Part shown: positions 24,292 through 32,134 of the stretch, in pieces
Position numbering within the stretch: position 1 is the stretch's first letter
Layout: each line of letters begins with the position of its first letter
Assembly: GCA_025210775.1 (NCBI GenBank)
Contig: JAOARB010000022.1
Coordinates: 1-64,000, forward strand
Direction of reading: 5' to 3'
From: Prolixibacteraceae bacterium
Lineage (GTDB): Bacteria; Bacteroidota; Bacteroidia; Bacteroidales; Prolixibacteraceae
Length of the DNA: 64,000 bases
Made by a program: the position numbers and the translations under genes
The notes under the pieces: model-generated
What the model was told of the DNA's origin: nothing
The model's input: only the letters and a program-made list of their open reading frames with translations
Database searches by the model: none

Positions 24292-24846
24292 ATGAAAAAA
24301 ATACTTCTCTTAACATTGGGTTTGTTCTATGTATGTGTAGGATTCTCTCAATCACTTTACAAAGGACTCGTTTATGATATGTCCAAGAAAGAGGCATACA
24401 AGGAGTTTAAACGAAATAAAGCAGAATATACAAATATCCAGTTAGGTAATGGAGTGGCATGGAGAATGTATAAACAAAACTTTCATTTCTACAATGATGT
24501 ATTAAAAGGCATTATTCTAACTCCTAAAGGTGGAGCTCTGGGTATGTCAAACTCAAATGGAGAGGTTTACTTGAATAACACTTACAAGTTCTTAAGAGGT
24601 AAAGGATACTCTGTTTGGAGGAAACCAGAATATTGGAATATTCCGATTCTATTCGATCAACATAATACTTATGGCTTAGTCTTGGTGAATCCAGACAAAA
24701 CAACCACCATTGAGCTAAGACCTCGACGTCTATCCTATGATAAGTGTACAATAATGATGGTCATTAATAACTATCAGAATTTTATATCTGGAGTTAATAT
24801 TGAGAATAAAATCGTAAAAGAACAACAATCAAATACAGGGTTTTAA
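24292..24846 (+). CDS. Secreted moron protein downstream of the repressor
   Basis: This 184-residue protein has a clear signal peptide (KKILLLTLGLFYVCVGFS, cleavage near residue 20) and no lipobox. The mature part is basic and tyrosine-rich with no family I recognise. It lies 19 nt after the repressor on the same strand, so it should be expressed in the lysogen. An exported protein from this position suggests superinfection exclusion or lysogenic conversion; that is inference. Confidence 0.6.
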   Translation: MKKILLLTLGLFYVCVGFSQSLYKGLVYDMSKKEAYKEFKRNKAEYTNIQLGNGVAWRMYKQNFHFYNDVLKGIILTPKGGALGMSNSNGEVYLNNTYKFLRGKGYSVWRKPEYWNIPILFDQHNTYGLVLVNPDKTTTIELRPRRLSYDKCTIMMVINNYQNFISGVNIENKIVKEQQSNTGF

Positions 24847-25027
24847 GAATTGATGTAATATAGATCATCACATAAAACATTTTAATTTTGACTACCCAAT
24901 AAGATAGTTAATTTTATTATAAATAGCGTCATGTGACGATGTTTGTGTAATGTTCTGAATGCTAGGTGTTTGTGTGTTTTTTTGTGGTAGCGGTTGATGC
25001 TAATGTAATTAATGAAAATGCCAAATT

Positions 25028-26488
25028 ATGAATGTGATATCTCGAATAAAAGAATGTAAAGCAATAATGTCAAATGATCTTATTTCTATTCTTGTAAAAG
25101 ATGAGAGGGTAACTGTAGAAACTGCAAGAAAGAGGATTTCACGAGCTATTTCACGTTCTGAAAAGATAATCAAGATTAATGGAGTTTTTAAAAGTAAATG
25201 TTCGCTTTTAATATATAAGTTTGAGGATTATGTTGATTATTCTGAATCTTTACTTGATGGTCTCAAGAATAATGGTCAAATTTATTATCATCTGATAAAA
25301 ATGTTAGAGTATCATTATGGTAGTCTAAAGAAAGAGGATGTATATTCTTTTTGTAGTTCACCAAGGGCTAATATAAAGAAACATACAAATGTTGATACTG
25401 TTATTCAGAAGTTGATAGGTTTAGATATAATATACGAAGAGAATGGTTATGTTTATTTAAATTCTAATTATTCACTCAGTACCCCTAATCCTAAGCATTC
25501 CTTAGCGGTAGAGATGGTTCGTCGTATAACCTTAAATCAGTATGTTAATCTGTTATCAAAGACAAATTTCATCGCATACAATAGTGTTGCATTTAATAAT
25601 GATGTGTCTGGATATACATTTTGTGCTACAGCACCTTCTTATTTAGGGAATATTGGAACCCCTCAAAGGCCTGCATTTGTTGTGATCAATGTATTAATAG
25701 GTCATGATATTAATAAAGGTGATTATATTGATCCATTTATTAAGAAGGTTAATAATTTAAAGGCTGTAAATAAGAATACTAAAGTTATACCCATATTATT
25801 GCATGAGTATTTACCTAAACCTATTTTGGATACTTTAAAATCGAATGGAGTTATTACAGCCTTTATTGATGTTGTTTTTTCAAAAGAATATTCAGAAGCT
25901 ATCAAAGAATTTATTAATTTATTGACGAATTCAGAGGCTTTAATTACTAAGAATATTGACGAATTTATTAAAATAATAAATAAATCAGTTACGGTCTTTG
26001 TTGGAAATCAGAATAATATAAAAGGTGTTCTATTTGAGCATTGTGTGGCTCTTTTTTATAGTATCGATGGATATCGCATTAATATTGGTAAGATAATTCG
26101 AGATTCCTCGTTAAAAATTCATAAAGAGATCGATGTATTTGCTTCAAAGGAGCATGAATTAGTTGTTTGTGAATGCAAGGCGACAAAATCAATGGTTGAT
26201 TTACCAATAATTGAGAAATGGTTAGGTGATACTATACCTCAAATAAGAACATGGGTGACCAATAACTGGAATGGTGATCCCAAATTAATATTTGAATATT
26301 GGTCTATTTCTGGATTTACAGAAGAAGCGATAGCTAAGTTGGAAGAGGCTTCTTCAAAAACAAAAAAATACACAATAAATTACTATAACTATTCTGATAT
26401 GATACGAAAGGGAGATAAAATTCAAGCAAAATCATTTAAGGATGTTCTAAGAAAGCATTATAAAGAATTGGTGCCCAAAGAGGTGTGA
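25028..26488 (+). CDS. Winged-helix / PD-(D/E)xK nuclease-like protein, candidate defence gene
   Basis: This is a 486-residue protein. The N-terminal half carries helix-turn-helix-like segments (VTVETARKRISRAISRS near residue 28, and a second around 105-145). The C-terminal part, about residues 330-395, shows a restriction-endonuclease fold: GVLFEHCVALFYSIDGY, then KEIDVFASKEHELVVCECKA, which gives the E...D...ExK catalytic set. Family context: such nucleases are common in restriction and abortive systems, but I recognise no named one. Position after the repressor block and facing the GHKL/STAS/PIN operon marks an accessory cargo region. Confidence 0.6.
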   Translation: MNVISRIKECKAIMSNDLISILVKDERVTVETARKRISRAISRSEKIIKINGVFKSKCSLLIYKFEDYVDYSESLLDGLKNNGQIYYHLIKMLEYHYGSLKKEDVYSFCSSPRANIKKHTNVDTVIQKLIGLDIIYEENGYVYLNSNYSLSTPNPKHSLAVEMVRRITLNQYVNLLSKTNFIAYNSVAFNNDVSGYTFCATAPSYLGNIGTPQRPAFVVINVLIGHDINKGDYIDPFIKKVNNLKAVNKNTKVIPILLHEYLPKPILDTLKSNGVITAFIDVVFSKEYSEAIKEFINLLTNSEALITKNIDEFIKIINKSVTVFVGNQNNIKGVLFEHCVALFYSIDGYRINIGKIIRDSSLKIHKEIDVFASKEHELVVCECKATKSMVDLPIIEKWLGDTIPQIRTWVTNNWNGDPKLIFEYWSISGFTEEAIAKLEEASSKTKKYTINYYNYSDMIRKGDKIQAKSFKDVLRKHYKELVPKEV

Positions 26489-26603
26489 TTTAGATAATTG
26501 ACGGGATTATTATGTGAATATCTTACTTATAGTTATATCGATTTTTAAAAGGCTATAGTTTTAGGCATTATGATAAGATGTCCTCTGGAGTCTTATGAAC
26601 TTT

Positions 26604-26630
26604 AAAAGCCCTTCATATATTTGGGCTTTT
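26604..26630. terminator. Bidirectional terminator between convergent accessory genes
   Basis: An 8-bp stem AAAAGCCC (26604-26611) and GGGCTTTT (26623-26630) with an 11-nt loop; T residues follow on both strands. It separates the nuclease-like gene from the PIN gene. Confidence 0.8.
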
Positions 26631-26668
26631 ATAATTCATAATTATATTGGTCATGATTTAAGGGTTCT

Positions 26669-27229
26669 TTATTTTTTATTATCCGACAGCATTGATATTA
26701 TATTCAATCCTTTTGTGTCAAAGAAATCTTTATCATGAGTAATTAATATGAAATTATTTTTAATACATAAGTCCGCAATATATTTATCATTGAAATCAAG
26801 AGTATGAGAATCTGCAATAAATCTTGAAATATCAGACTTTAATAATTTTTCGGGTTTTACTTTAAAATCCTCTAAGATATCATTCATTATGTCTGAAATG
26901 CTATTGTAAGCATCAACTCCATATGTTGAATTTCGATACTTCTTAAAGTCTCTATTTCCATATTGATCAGTAAATTGAGTGCAATTAGGATTTGTATTAT
27001 AATAACTTCTTTGCTCGAACCTCAAGCATGCATTTAATGTTTCAGATATTACTGTCGGTGATATATAACAGTCAATATTATTGTTTAAGAGATAATCAAT
27101 TATTTTATTATAGAAATAGAATCGATCGTCATCTGGATTTAAATTGAAATAGCGGAAAATAATAATGTTCGTATCTAAAAAACATCCTTTGGCTTTTATT
27201 GAATGTTCGTATCGATGGTATACAGTCAT
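26669..27229 (-). CDS. PIN-domain protein, putative RNase effector
   Basis: This 186-residue protein has the PIN acidic residues in order: FLDTNIIIF (Asp), VISETLNACL (Glu), DFNDKYIADLC (Asp) and ILITHDKDF (Asp). PIN domains are Mg-dependent RNases, often toxins. Unusually, the usual partner is not a small VapB-type antitoxin. It lies 1 nt after a DUF4325/STAS-like gene and behind a GHKL ATPase. A Tyr/Asn-rich insertion near residues 75-105 lengthens it beyond the typical 130-150 residues. Confidence 0.75.
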   Translation of the reverse strand: MTVYHRYEHSIKAKGCFLDTNIIIFRYFNLNPDDDRFYFYNKIIDYLLNNNIDCYISPTVISETLNACLRFEQRSYYNTNPNCTQFTDQYGNRDFKKYRNSTYGVDAYNSISDIMNDILEDFKVKPEKLLKSDISRFIADSHTLDFNDKYIADLCIKNNFILITHDKDFFDTKGLNIISMLSDNKK

Positions 27230-27230
27230 G

Positions 27231-27584
27231 CTAATTAATGTCTAGGCTACGATTTATGTTTTCTGAATACCTCTGGAGCTCATCATCATTTTTGTAGAAT
27301 CTTTTCGCTGTATCAATTGATTTTTGAATATAACGAGCTTGTCTATCACTATAGTCAACCAATTTTACAAACTTTTCTAATTTATCAGAAGGAAAGTCTT
27401 TGTACAATTTTCCAATGGATACATTTGTAAATGCTGTGATTAAGCGTTTAATACCTTCAAATGAAATTGTAATTTGTTTTTCTTGTGTAATGTGATTTAC
27501 AATTAAATCGTATAATTTTATACCATCCTTAATGTTCGTACATAAACCATCAGATACGATATCTTTTACTTTTATTGTTTCCAT
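27231..27584 (-). CDS. DUF4325 STAS-like protein
   Basis: This 117-residue protein has the DUF4325 pattern: KVKDIVSDGLCTNIKDG, a strand ITISFEGIKRLITAF, and a helix after a Gly (GKLYKDFP). STAS-type proteins commonly act as partners of GHKL kinases in anti-anti-sigma switching. It lies 12 nt after the GHKL gene and 1 nt before the PIN gene, so it is probably the coupling component between the two. Confidence 0.7.
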   Translation of the reverse strand: METIKVKDIVSDGLCTNIKDGIKLYDLIVNHITQEKQITISFEGIKRLITAFTNVSIGKLYKDFPSDKLEKFVKLVDYSDRQARYIQKSIDTAKRFYKNDDELQRYSENINRSLDIN

Positions 27585-27596
27585 ATTGTTGCAAAT

Positions 27597-28460
27597 TTAC
27601 CACTTAATTTTTGTTTTCTCACTTTTTAGATAGTAATGTTTACGATCTTTAGTATTTATTATTATATTAATGTATGTTCCTGGTAAATAATAATTTAGTT
27701 GTCGTTTGTTTAATTGTTCTCCTTTTCGTTCATAGAATGCAGTTCCAGAAACTACTTGTAATGTACCTTCATTTTTAATTATAAACTCTTCAAGTAGTGA
27801 TAACCCAAGTCCTCCACTAGTGTTTTTGGTTGTGTTTCCATTTTGCATTGCCCAAGCAACTGCATCTATGTCAGTATTTATATCTTTGATGAAGTCTCTT
27901 ACTTTGGTCGCAATACCTTGGCCAGAGTCGGAAATTGTTAAATCCAGGCAACTATTATTAGTAGCAGGATATTGTTGTCCACATATATAAACAGTGTCAT
28001 TATTACTATGTTCCCATACATTTGTTAATAATTCATGAACAGAATCAGAAAACAAATCCTTTAGGAGGGTAGACATTGTTGGCATTTCATCTCTATTAAG
28101 ATACTTCTCAATAATTAGAGACGCATTATTAAGAGTATCATTCTCAATTTTTTCATACCTAATTGTAGTTCTATTAGTGTCTGGATAAGGGTCAAATCCA
28201 AATTCTTTAACCAAAAAATTATTTTTTCTTAGAGTAATTTTGGCTTTAGATATAAAATTGATATTTACAGTACATTGGTGAAAGTTTTTTAGTTTCTCAA
28301 TAACAGCTCCAAGACATGATGAGAGATTGGCAGAAAAAAAATAATACATATTAATTTCTACAGATTCTAAATTTTTTGCAAAGTTGTAGAATCTTCCAAT
28401 TTCATTAAAACCATTGAGGTCATGGTTTACTGAATTAAAATAGAAACTATTATCTGACAT
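27597..28460 (-). CDS. GHKL (HATPase) ATP-binding protein
   Basis: This 287-residue protein has an N-terminal segment of about 110 residues that resembles a STAS-like fold (NMYYFFSANLSSCLGAVIEKL). The C-terminal HATPase has an N-box ELLTNVWEHSN, a D-box ISDSGQGIA and a G-box GGLGLSLLEEFI. It resembles RsbW-like switch kinases rather than a histidine kinase because no phosphoacceptor His domain is visible. The ATG at 28460 is chosen over a TTG at 28466; it overlaps the integrase stop by 11 nt, implying translational coupling. Confidence 0.75.
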   Translation of the reverse strand: MSDNSFYFNSVNHDLNGFNEIGRFYNFAKNLESVEINMYYFFSANLSSCLGAVIEKLKNFHQCTVNINFISKAKITLRKNNFLVKEFGFDPYPDTNRTTIRYEKIENDTLNNASLIIEKYLNRDEMPTMSTLLKDLFSDSVHELLTNVWEHSNNDTVYICGQQYPATNNSCLDLTISDSGQGIATKVRDFIKDINTDIDAVAWAMQNGNTTKNTSGGLGLSLLEEFIIKNEGTLQVVSGTAFYERKGEQLNKRQLNYYLPGTYINIIINTKDRKHYYLKSEKTKIKW

Positions 28461-29691
28461 AATCAATTACTTTTCGGTTAGCTTTATCCATTGGCTCCCA
28501 ACTTTTACGAATATAGATGTCGGTTACTTTCATTGTATCATCAACGTGATTCATCGCCGTATGGACTGTAAATTTATCAATTTCTACATCATTTATGGCA
28601 ATTGTGGCCCAAGAATGTCGTGCAGCATAAAATTCAAGGTTTTCAACACCAATTCTTTCTCCCACGTTTTTTAGTCCTTTATTCAATGCAGCGGAGAATG
28701 TACTTACACTTTTGTACATATGATAGAAGCAAAAAACACGTTCCCCTGCAGGATCTCTATATTTGTCCAGTAGTGATCTTATCTCATCCTCAACTTTAAT
28801 GGATATAAGGGCCCTATCAGTGCGTCTATTCTTTGTTTTTGTTCGTTCGTATGTAATACGTCCATCTTTATATTCGGTGCAATTAAAGAGGTCTACAGCG
28901 TTCATTCCGATTAAGCCAAAACTTAAAATAAATACATCTTTGGATAGATTCGTCCTACTAACTTTATTTTTAGGTGCTGCTACATCATCTAAGTTAAATA
29001 TTGCTTTAATTTGATCTGCCGTAAGAGCTCTTTTTCTACTTGGAACAAACTTAGGAAGTTTAATCTTTGAGAAAGGAGAGAGGGGCACTCTAATTATCCC
29101 CTGATCTTCGTCGTTGTATTCGTCTTTTATCCTATTATGAAGAGCTCTAACATTGGATGGATATAAAGATGCAGCACGAGTCCCTTTCTTTCTTCGTGGG
29201 CGTGCAGGCATGTTCTGAATCCATTCTATCCAGTCACGAATAAAATTGCCTGTAATTTCATTAATTAGGATATGATCACGGCCAACAAACTTTACTAGGT
29301 TATTCAGTGCATCATCATATGTTTGTGCATTACCTTCTCTACCCTGTTTCCTTAGTTTATTAGCGAAGCTCCTTCCATATTCGATAAAGTCTAACTCAAA
29401 ATGATCATCATCCCCCTGCAGTAACAATTCAATTAAATGATTAATATCTAAATTACGAAGACGTTCTCCAAGCTTGTTACAGTGTGATCGATACTTAAGA
29501 ATCAGTTTGTCGCATTCTTCAATGTAATATTGATTCTTTAATTTAAAGGTTCTAGTAAGATCGTTCTTTGTAACAAAGAATGTTGTGGCTATGAATTTAG
29601 ATTTCCTATTATGGGTGACACGTATCTTTATATTGATGGTGCCATCTTTCTTCATTTGATGAGATAAAAGAACTGTTTTAAATGTTGCCAT
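28450..29691 (-). CDS. int: Tyrosine recombinase / phage integrase
   Basis: This 413-residue integrase is of the Bacteroidetes type. It has an N-terminal arm-binding domain, a SAM-like core-binding domain (about residues 105-215), and a catalytic domain with SFGLIGMNAVDL, the ARHSWAT box, NHVDDTMKVTDIYI with the nucleophilic Tyr. The first active-site Arg is replaced as in IntDOT-like enzymes. It faces the tRNA-Arg and is the first gene of an operon with the GHKL, STAS and PIN genes. Confidence 0.9.
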   Translation of the reverse strand: MATFKTVLLSHQMKKDGTINIKIRVTHNRKSKFIATTFFVTKNDLTRTFKLKNQYYIEECDKLILKYRSHCNKLGERLRNLDINHLIELLLQGDDDHFELDFIEYGRSFANKLRKQGREGNAQTYDDALNNLVKFVGRDHILINEITGNFIRDWIEWIQNMPARPRRKKGTRAASLYPSNVRALHNRIKDEYNDEDQGIIRVPLSPFSKIKLPKFVPSRKRALTADQIKAIFNLDDVAAPKNKVSRTNLSKDVFILSFGLIGMNAVDLFNCTEYKDGRITYERTKTKNRRTDRALISIKVEDEIRSLLDKYRDPAGERVFCFYHMYKSVSTFSAALNKGLKNVGERIGVENLEFYAARHSWATIAINDVEIDKFTVHTAMNHVDDTMKVTDIYIRKSWEPMDKANRKVIDYVR

Positions 29692-29770
29692 GGGTCGATA
29701 ATTTTAGCCATTCGTTAGATTTTACCTTGAAGAACCATTTTGCTAACACTAGCAAGATGGTCATATTTCT

Positions 29771-29792
29771 GTACAACATTTGTACAACATTT
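29771..29792. repeat. Two tandem 11-bp repeats upstream of the integrase
   Basis: GTACAACATTT occurs twice back to back (29771-29781 and 29782-29792) between the integrase -7 element and its start. Candidate integrase arm sites or regulator sites. Confidence 0.5.
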
Positions 29793-29797
29793 GCCTA

Positions 29798-29805
29798 CAA
29801 ATATA
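29798..29805 (-). promoter_or_regulatory. Integrase operon -7 element
   Basis: Minus-strand TATATTTG matches the Bacteroidetes TAnnTTTG -7 consensus. It lies 106 nt before the integrase ATG; no convincing -33 TTG was found. Confidence 0.4.
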
Positions 29806-29931
29806 ATTATTTTCTGTAGAATGGTTTTAATGATCTAGACCTCACATATTAGAATGATATGTATGTTAGGATGGATGGTTTTGTGAAATAATACCCGTAT
29901 AATGGTGATTTATAGTGTATTGTGTGAAAAG

Positions 29932-29967
29932 AAAAGGGACAATCTTATTTAGAAGATTATCCCTTTT
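29932..29967. terminator. Terminator after tRNA-Arg
   Basis: Arms AAAAGGGACAATCTT (29932-29946) and AAGATTATCCCTTTT (29953-29967) pair with one mismatch, loop ATTTAG. It begins 7 nt past the tRNA 3' end and lies on the prophage side. Confidence 0.7.
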
Positions 29968-29973
29968 TCTTTG

Positions 29974-30045
29974 TACCCACACACGGATTCGAACCATGAT
30001 CTACAGTTTAGGAAACTGTTGTTCTATCCCTTGAACTATGCAGGC
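29974..30045 (-). tRNA. tRNA-Arg, anticodon CCT
   Basis: A complete 72-nt cloverleaf on the minus strand: acceptor GCCTGCA with TGTGGGT (three G-U pairs), D stem GTTC/GAAC, anticodon stem ACAGT/ACTGT with loop TTCCTAA, variable loop of four, T stem CATGG/CCGTG with loop TTCGAAT, discriminator A. CCA is not encoded. The anticodon CCT reads AGG arginine codons. Its 3' end abuts the prophage and is the likely attachment site. Confidence 0.93.
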
Positions 30046-30118
30046 ATGAAAACTGATTAGCGGTGCAAAAATATAGATTTTTTTATGCTACACAAAAGAA
30101 ATGGAGCATAATTATAAA

Positions 30119-31282
30119 TTACTCCGTTTCTACAAGTGTGCTAACTTTATTAAGTCTTTCTGCCAATTGATCTAATATATCGTTTGGTTTAGCAAAACAG
30201 ATACGAATCAAATGACTTTTTCTATTCTTTTCATGTTGGAATATTGAGACGGGAATCGTTGCTACTCCATACTCTTTGATTAGTCTAACAACGAAATCTG
30301 TATCTGCTTCATTCGATATCTTACTATAATCAAGAATTTGATAATATGTTCCTTTACATGGAACAAATTCAAAAGCACTCTCTTTGATTAATCGTAGGAA
30401 ATAATTTCTTTTCCCTTGATACATTTCAGAAAGTTCTCCATTATCCTCAAAAGTACGAAGATATTCAGCTAATGCTAACTGAGCAGGTGTGTTTGTACTA
30501 TGTCCGATGTAAGTTTGATTCTTTACAAACTCCTTAATTAGTTTTTCTGGTCCAAGAACATAAGATATTCCCCAACCATTAATCCTAAACATAGGCCCAA
30601 AATCAGAGACAATTAAAGTGCGTGATTTTAGTTGTTCATAATGTGCAAAACTATGGTGCTTCTCAGTATCAAATACAATTTTTTCAAACGATTCGTTTCC
30701 AACAATAATGATATTCGTACCATTCGTTAGTTTTATTAAACTACGAACATCTTCGTCCGACATTACCCTACCTGTAGGGTTTTGTGGAGAATTTAGAATA
30801 ATCATTCTTGTTTTCGTAGAGATCATTTTTTTGACCTCTTCCCATTCAATTTGAAAGTGTGGTGCTTTTAGTCCAATAAATCGAGCGCGTCCACCATTGC
30901 CTTCAATAGGAGGTATAAATGACTCTATTGATGGTTCAAAAACGATGACTTCATCACCTTCTTTAACATAGGTGTTAATTGCTGTTGCAATACTTTGAAT
31001 GGTTCCAGTAGAGATAGTGATTTCTGTCTCGCTATCATAATTAGAATCATACTCACTATTTACCCTTTGTGTGATTTGTTCACGAAGAGCTGCAACACCA
31101 TTAATTGGTGCTGAATTATTGACTCCTTCTTTCATGTATTTTTCCACGAGCTCAATAAGCTCACTTGGGCATACGATGTCAGAAGATGGAAGAGCTACAT
31201 TTAATGCATTGTGCTCTTCAGCAAGTTTCGAAATATGTGCGAAAATGTTATTTCGCGAAAGAGGAATTTTTGCTGTTGCCAT
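30119..31282 (-). CDS. Fold-type I aminotransferase-like protein lacking the PLP lysine
   Basis: This 387-residue protein is clearly related to class I/II aminotransferases: ILNSPQNPTGRVMSDED, LVSDFG-like region, GWGISYVLGPEKL and a late HLIRICFAKP. But the residue that aligns with the PLP Schiff-base Lys (six before the GW pair) is Pro (P230), the GWR Arg is Gly, the DExY motif reads NESF (Asp to Asn, Tyr to Phe). It should not bind PLP in the usual way. The reading frame is clean, so this is not an obvious pseudogene. The start at 31282 (MATAKIPL) is preferred; it lies 27 nt after a -7 element. Confidence 0.75.
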   Translation of the reverse strand: MATAKIPLSRNNIFAHISKLAEEHNALNVALPSSDIVCPSELIELVEKYMKEGVNNSAPINGVAALREQITQRVNSEYDSNYDSETEITISTGTIQSIATAINTYVKEGDEVIVFEPSIESFIPPIEGNGGRARFIGLKAPHFQIEWEEVKKMISTKTRMIILNSPQNPTGRVMSDEDVRSLIKLTNGTNIIIVGNESFEKIVFDTEKHHSFAHYEQLKSRTLIVSDFGPMFRINGWGISYVLGPEKLIKEFVKNQTYIGHSTNTPAQLALAEYLRTFEDNGELSEMYQGKRNYFLRLIKESAFEFVPCKGTYYQILDYSKISNEADTDFVVRLIKEYGVATIPVSIFQHEKNRKSHLIRICFAKPNDILDQLAERLNKVSTLVETE

Positions 31283-31308
31283 ATTCTTATTTAGAATAAA
31301 ATCCAAAA

Positions 31309-31316
31309 CAAAAGTA
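31309..31316 (-). promoter_or_regulatory. -7 element of the aminotransferase-like gene
   Basis: Minus-strand TACTTTTG, a full match to TAnnTTTG, 26 nt before the chosen ATG. It supports the start at 31282, because the longer frame starting at 31321 would begin upstream of the promoter. Confidence 0.45.
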
Positions 31317-31470
31317 AACAAAAAACAGTTGGATCGTTATATATGCTCTTTATTATACCATAAAATCTATGAGATTTTTATTAACAATATCTTGTACTGT
31401 TCTGATAACATGTTGACTATGTATTTAAAAAAAGAGTGTTTTTTTCTATGCACCATATAAGGAAAACATC

Positions 31471-32130
31471 CTAATTGAATATTTGTTTGAGTACTTTGAG
31501 TGATTTTAGGAGTAATGAAATATTTAGAATATTCTCGATATGATAAATCAAAGTGTCTATCCAGAGGTTTCGTATTGTTCTATTCCAATGAAGATGTTTG
31601 AGGCTTACATAACTAAGTTCTTCTGGATTTAATCTCGTCGTAGATGCATATTGTTGGATAATATCTGATGTTGGAGCATATCCTTGATGCTTTAGAAATT
31701 GGTAAAGAAATACGACATGAAAATTCTCGGCCCCCTCCTCTAGAAGATCAAGTAGGATAAAGGATTCCTTGATAAAATCAAATGTATTTTCTGTAGAGCT
31801 TTCTTCAACCGTTAGTTTATTGATCGCTTCACAGAGAAAAAAAACTTGACTAGATTTATGAATATCAAAGGGGATAGTTTCATAGTTATAATCCAATGAG
31901 AATTCTTTTAGCATGTATAGATTCTGTCTGCTATTTTGTTTTTGTAATACACATTGGAGTATATATGAGGGTTGAAGATAAGCTCTCTTTTGCTTGCCTT
32001 TTTTCGATGAAATCCCTGTGACAATACAGTCAATCTTACCTAGTGTAGGTGTATATAAGTGAACAATCTTTTTACTCGCAGTATATTCTGATATTGTTAA
32101 TATGATCGCATTACAGTGAATTGGCTCCAT
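31471..32130 (-). CDS. recO: DNA repair protein RecO
   Basis: This 219-residue protein mediates RecA loading in the RecFOR pathway. The N-terminal OB-fold (HCNAIILTISEYTASKKIVH, then YTPTLGKIDCIVTGISSKKG) and helical C-terminus (LFYQFLKHQGYAP) match the family. The length is slightly below the usual 230-250. The gene lies 4 nt after the PorZ-like gene and is probably cotranscribed. Confidence 0.85.
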   Translation of the reverse strand: MEPIHCNAIILTISEYTASKKIVHLYTPTLGKIDCIVTGISSKKGKQKRAYLQPSYILQCVLQKQNSRQNLYMLKEFSLDYNYETIPFDIHKSSQVFFLCEAINKLTVEESSTENTFDFIKESFILLDLLEEGAENFHVVFLYQFLKHQGYAPTSDIIQQYASTTRLNPEELSYVSLKHLHWNRTIRNLWIDTLIYHIENILNISLLLKSLKVLKQIFN

Positions 32131-32134
32131 TGTG

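Larger units (their letters stand above)
1..29973. mobile_element. Siphovirus-type prophage, left end outside the window
   Basis: A continuous phage gene order is visible: integrase, repressor, early genes, TerS-TerL-portal-protease-capsid, head-tail joining, tail tube, frameshifted chaperone, tape measure, hub, fibre, endolysin, holin-like protein and adenine methylase. The right boundary is placed at the 3' end of tRNA-Arg because the integrase promoter faces it and tRNA 3' ends are usual attachment sites for tyrosine recombinases. The left attachment site is not in the window, so the true length and core sequence are unknown. All structural genes look intact, so it may be inducible. Confidence 0.9.

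Noticed and set aside
24856..24863. Exact TAATATAG (minus CTATATTA) downstream of the secreted moron
   Set aside because: No minus-strand gene follows it; counted as chance, consistent with about one chance copy per strand.
28450..29691. Missing first catalytic Arg in the integrase as a sign of inactivity
   Set aside because: Bacteroidetes IntDOT-like recombinases lack this Arg and are active; the remaining His/Arg/Tyr set is present.
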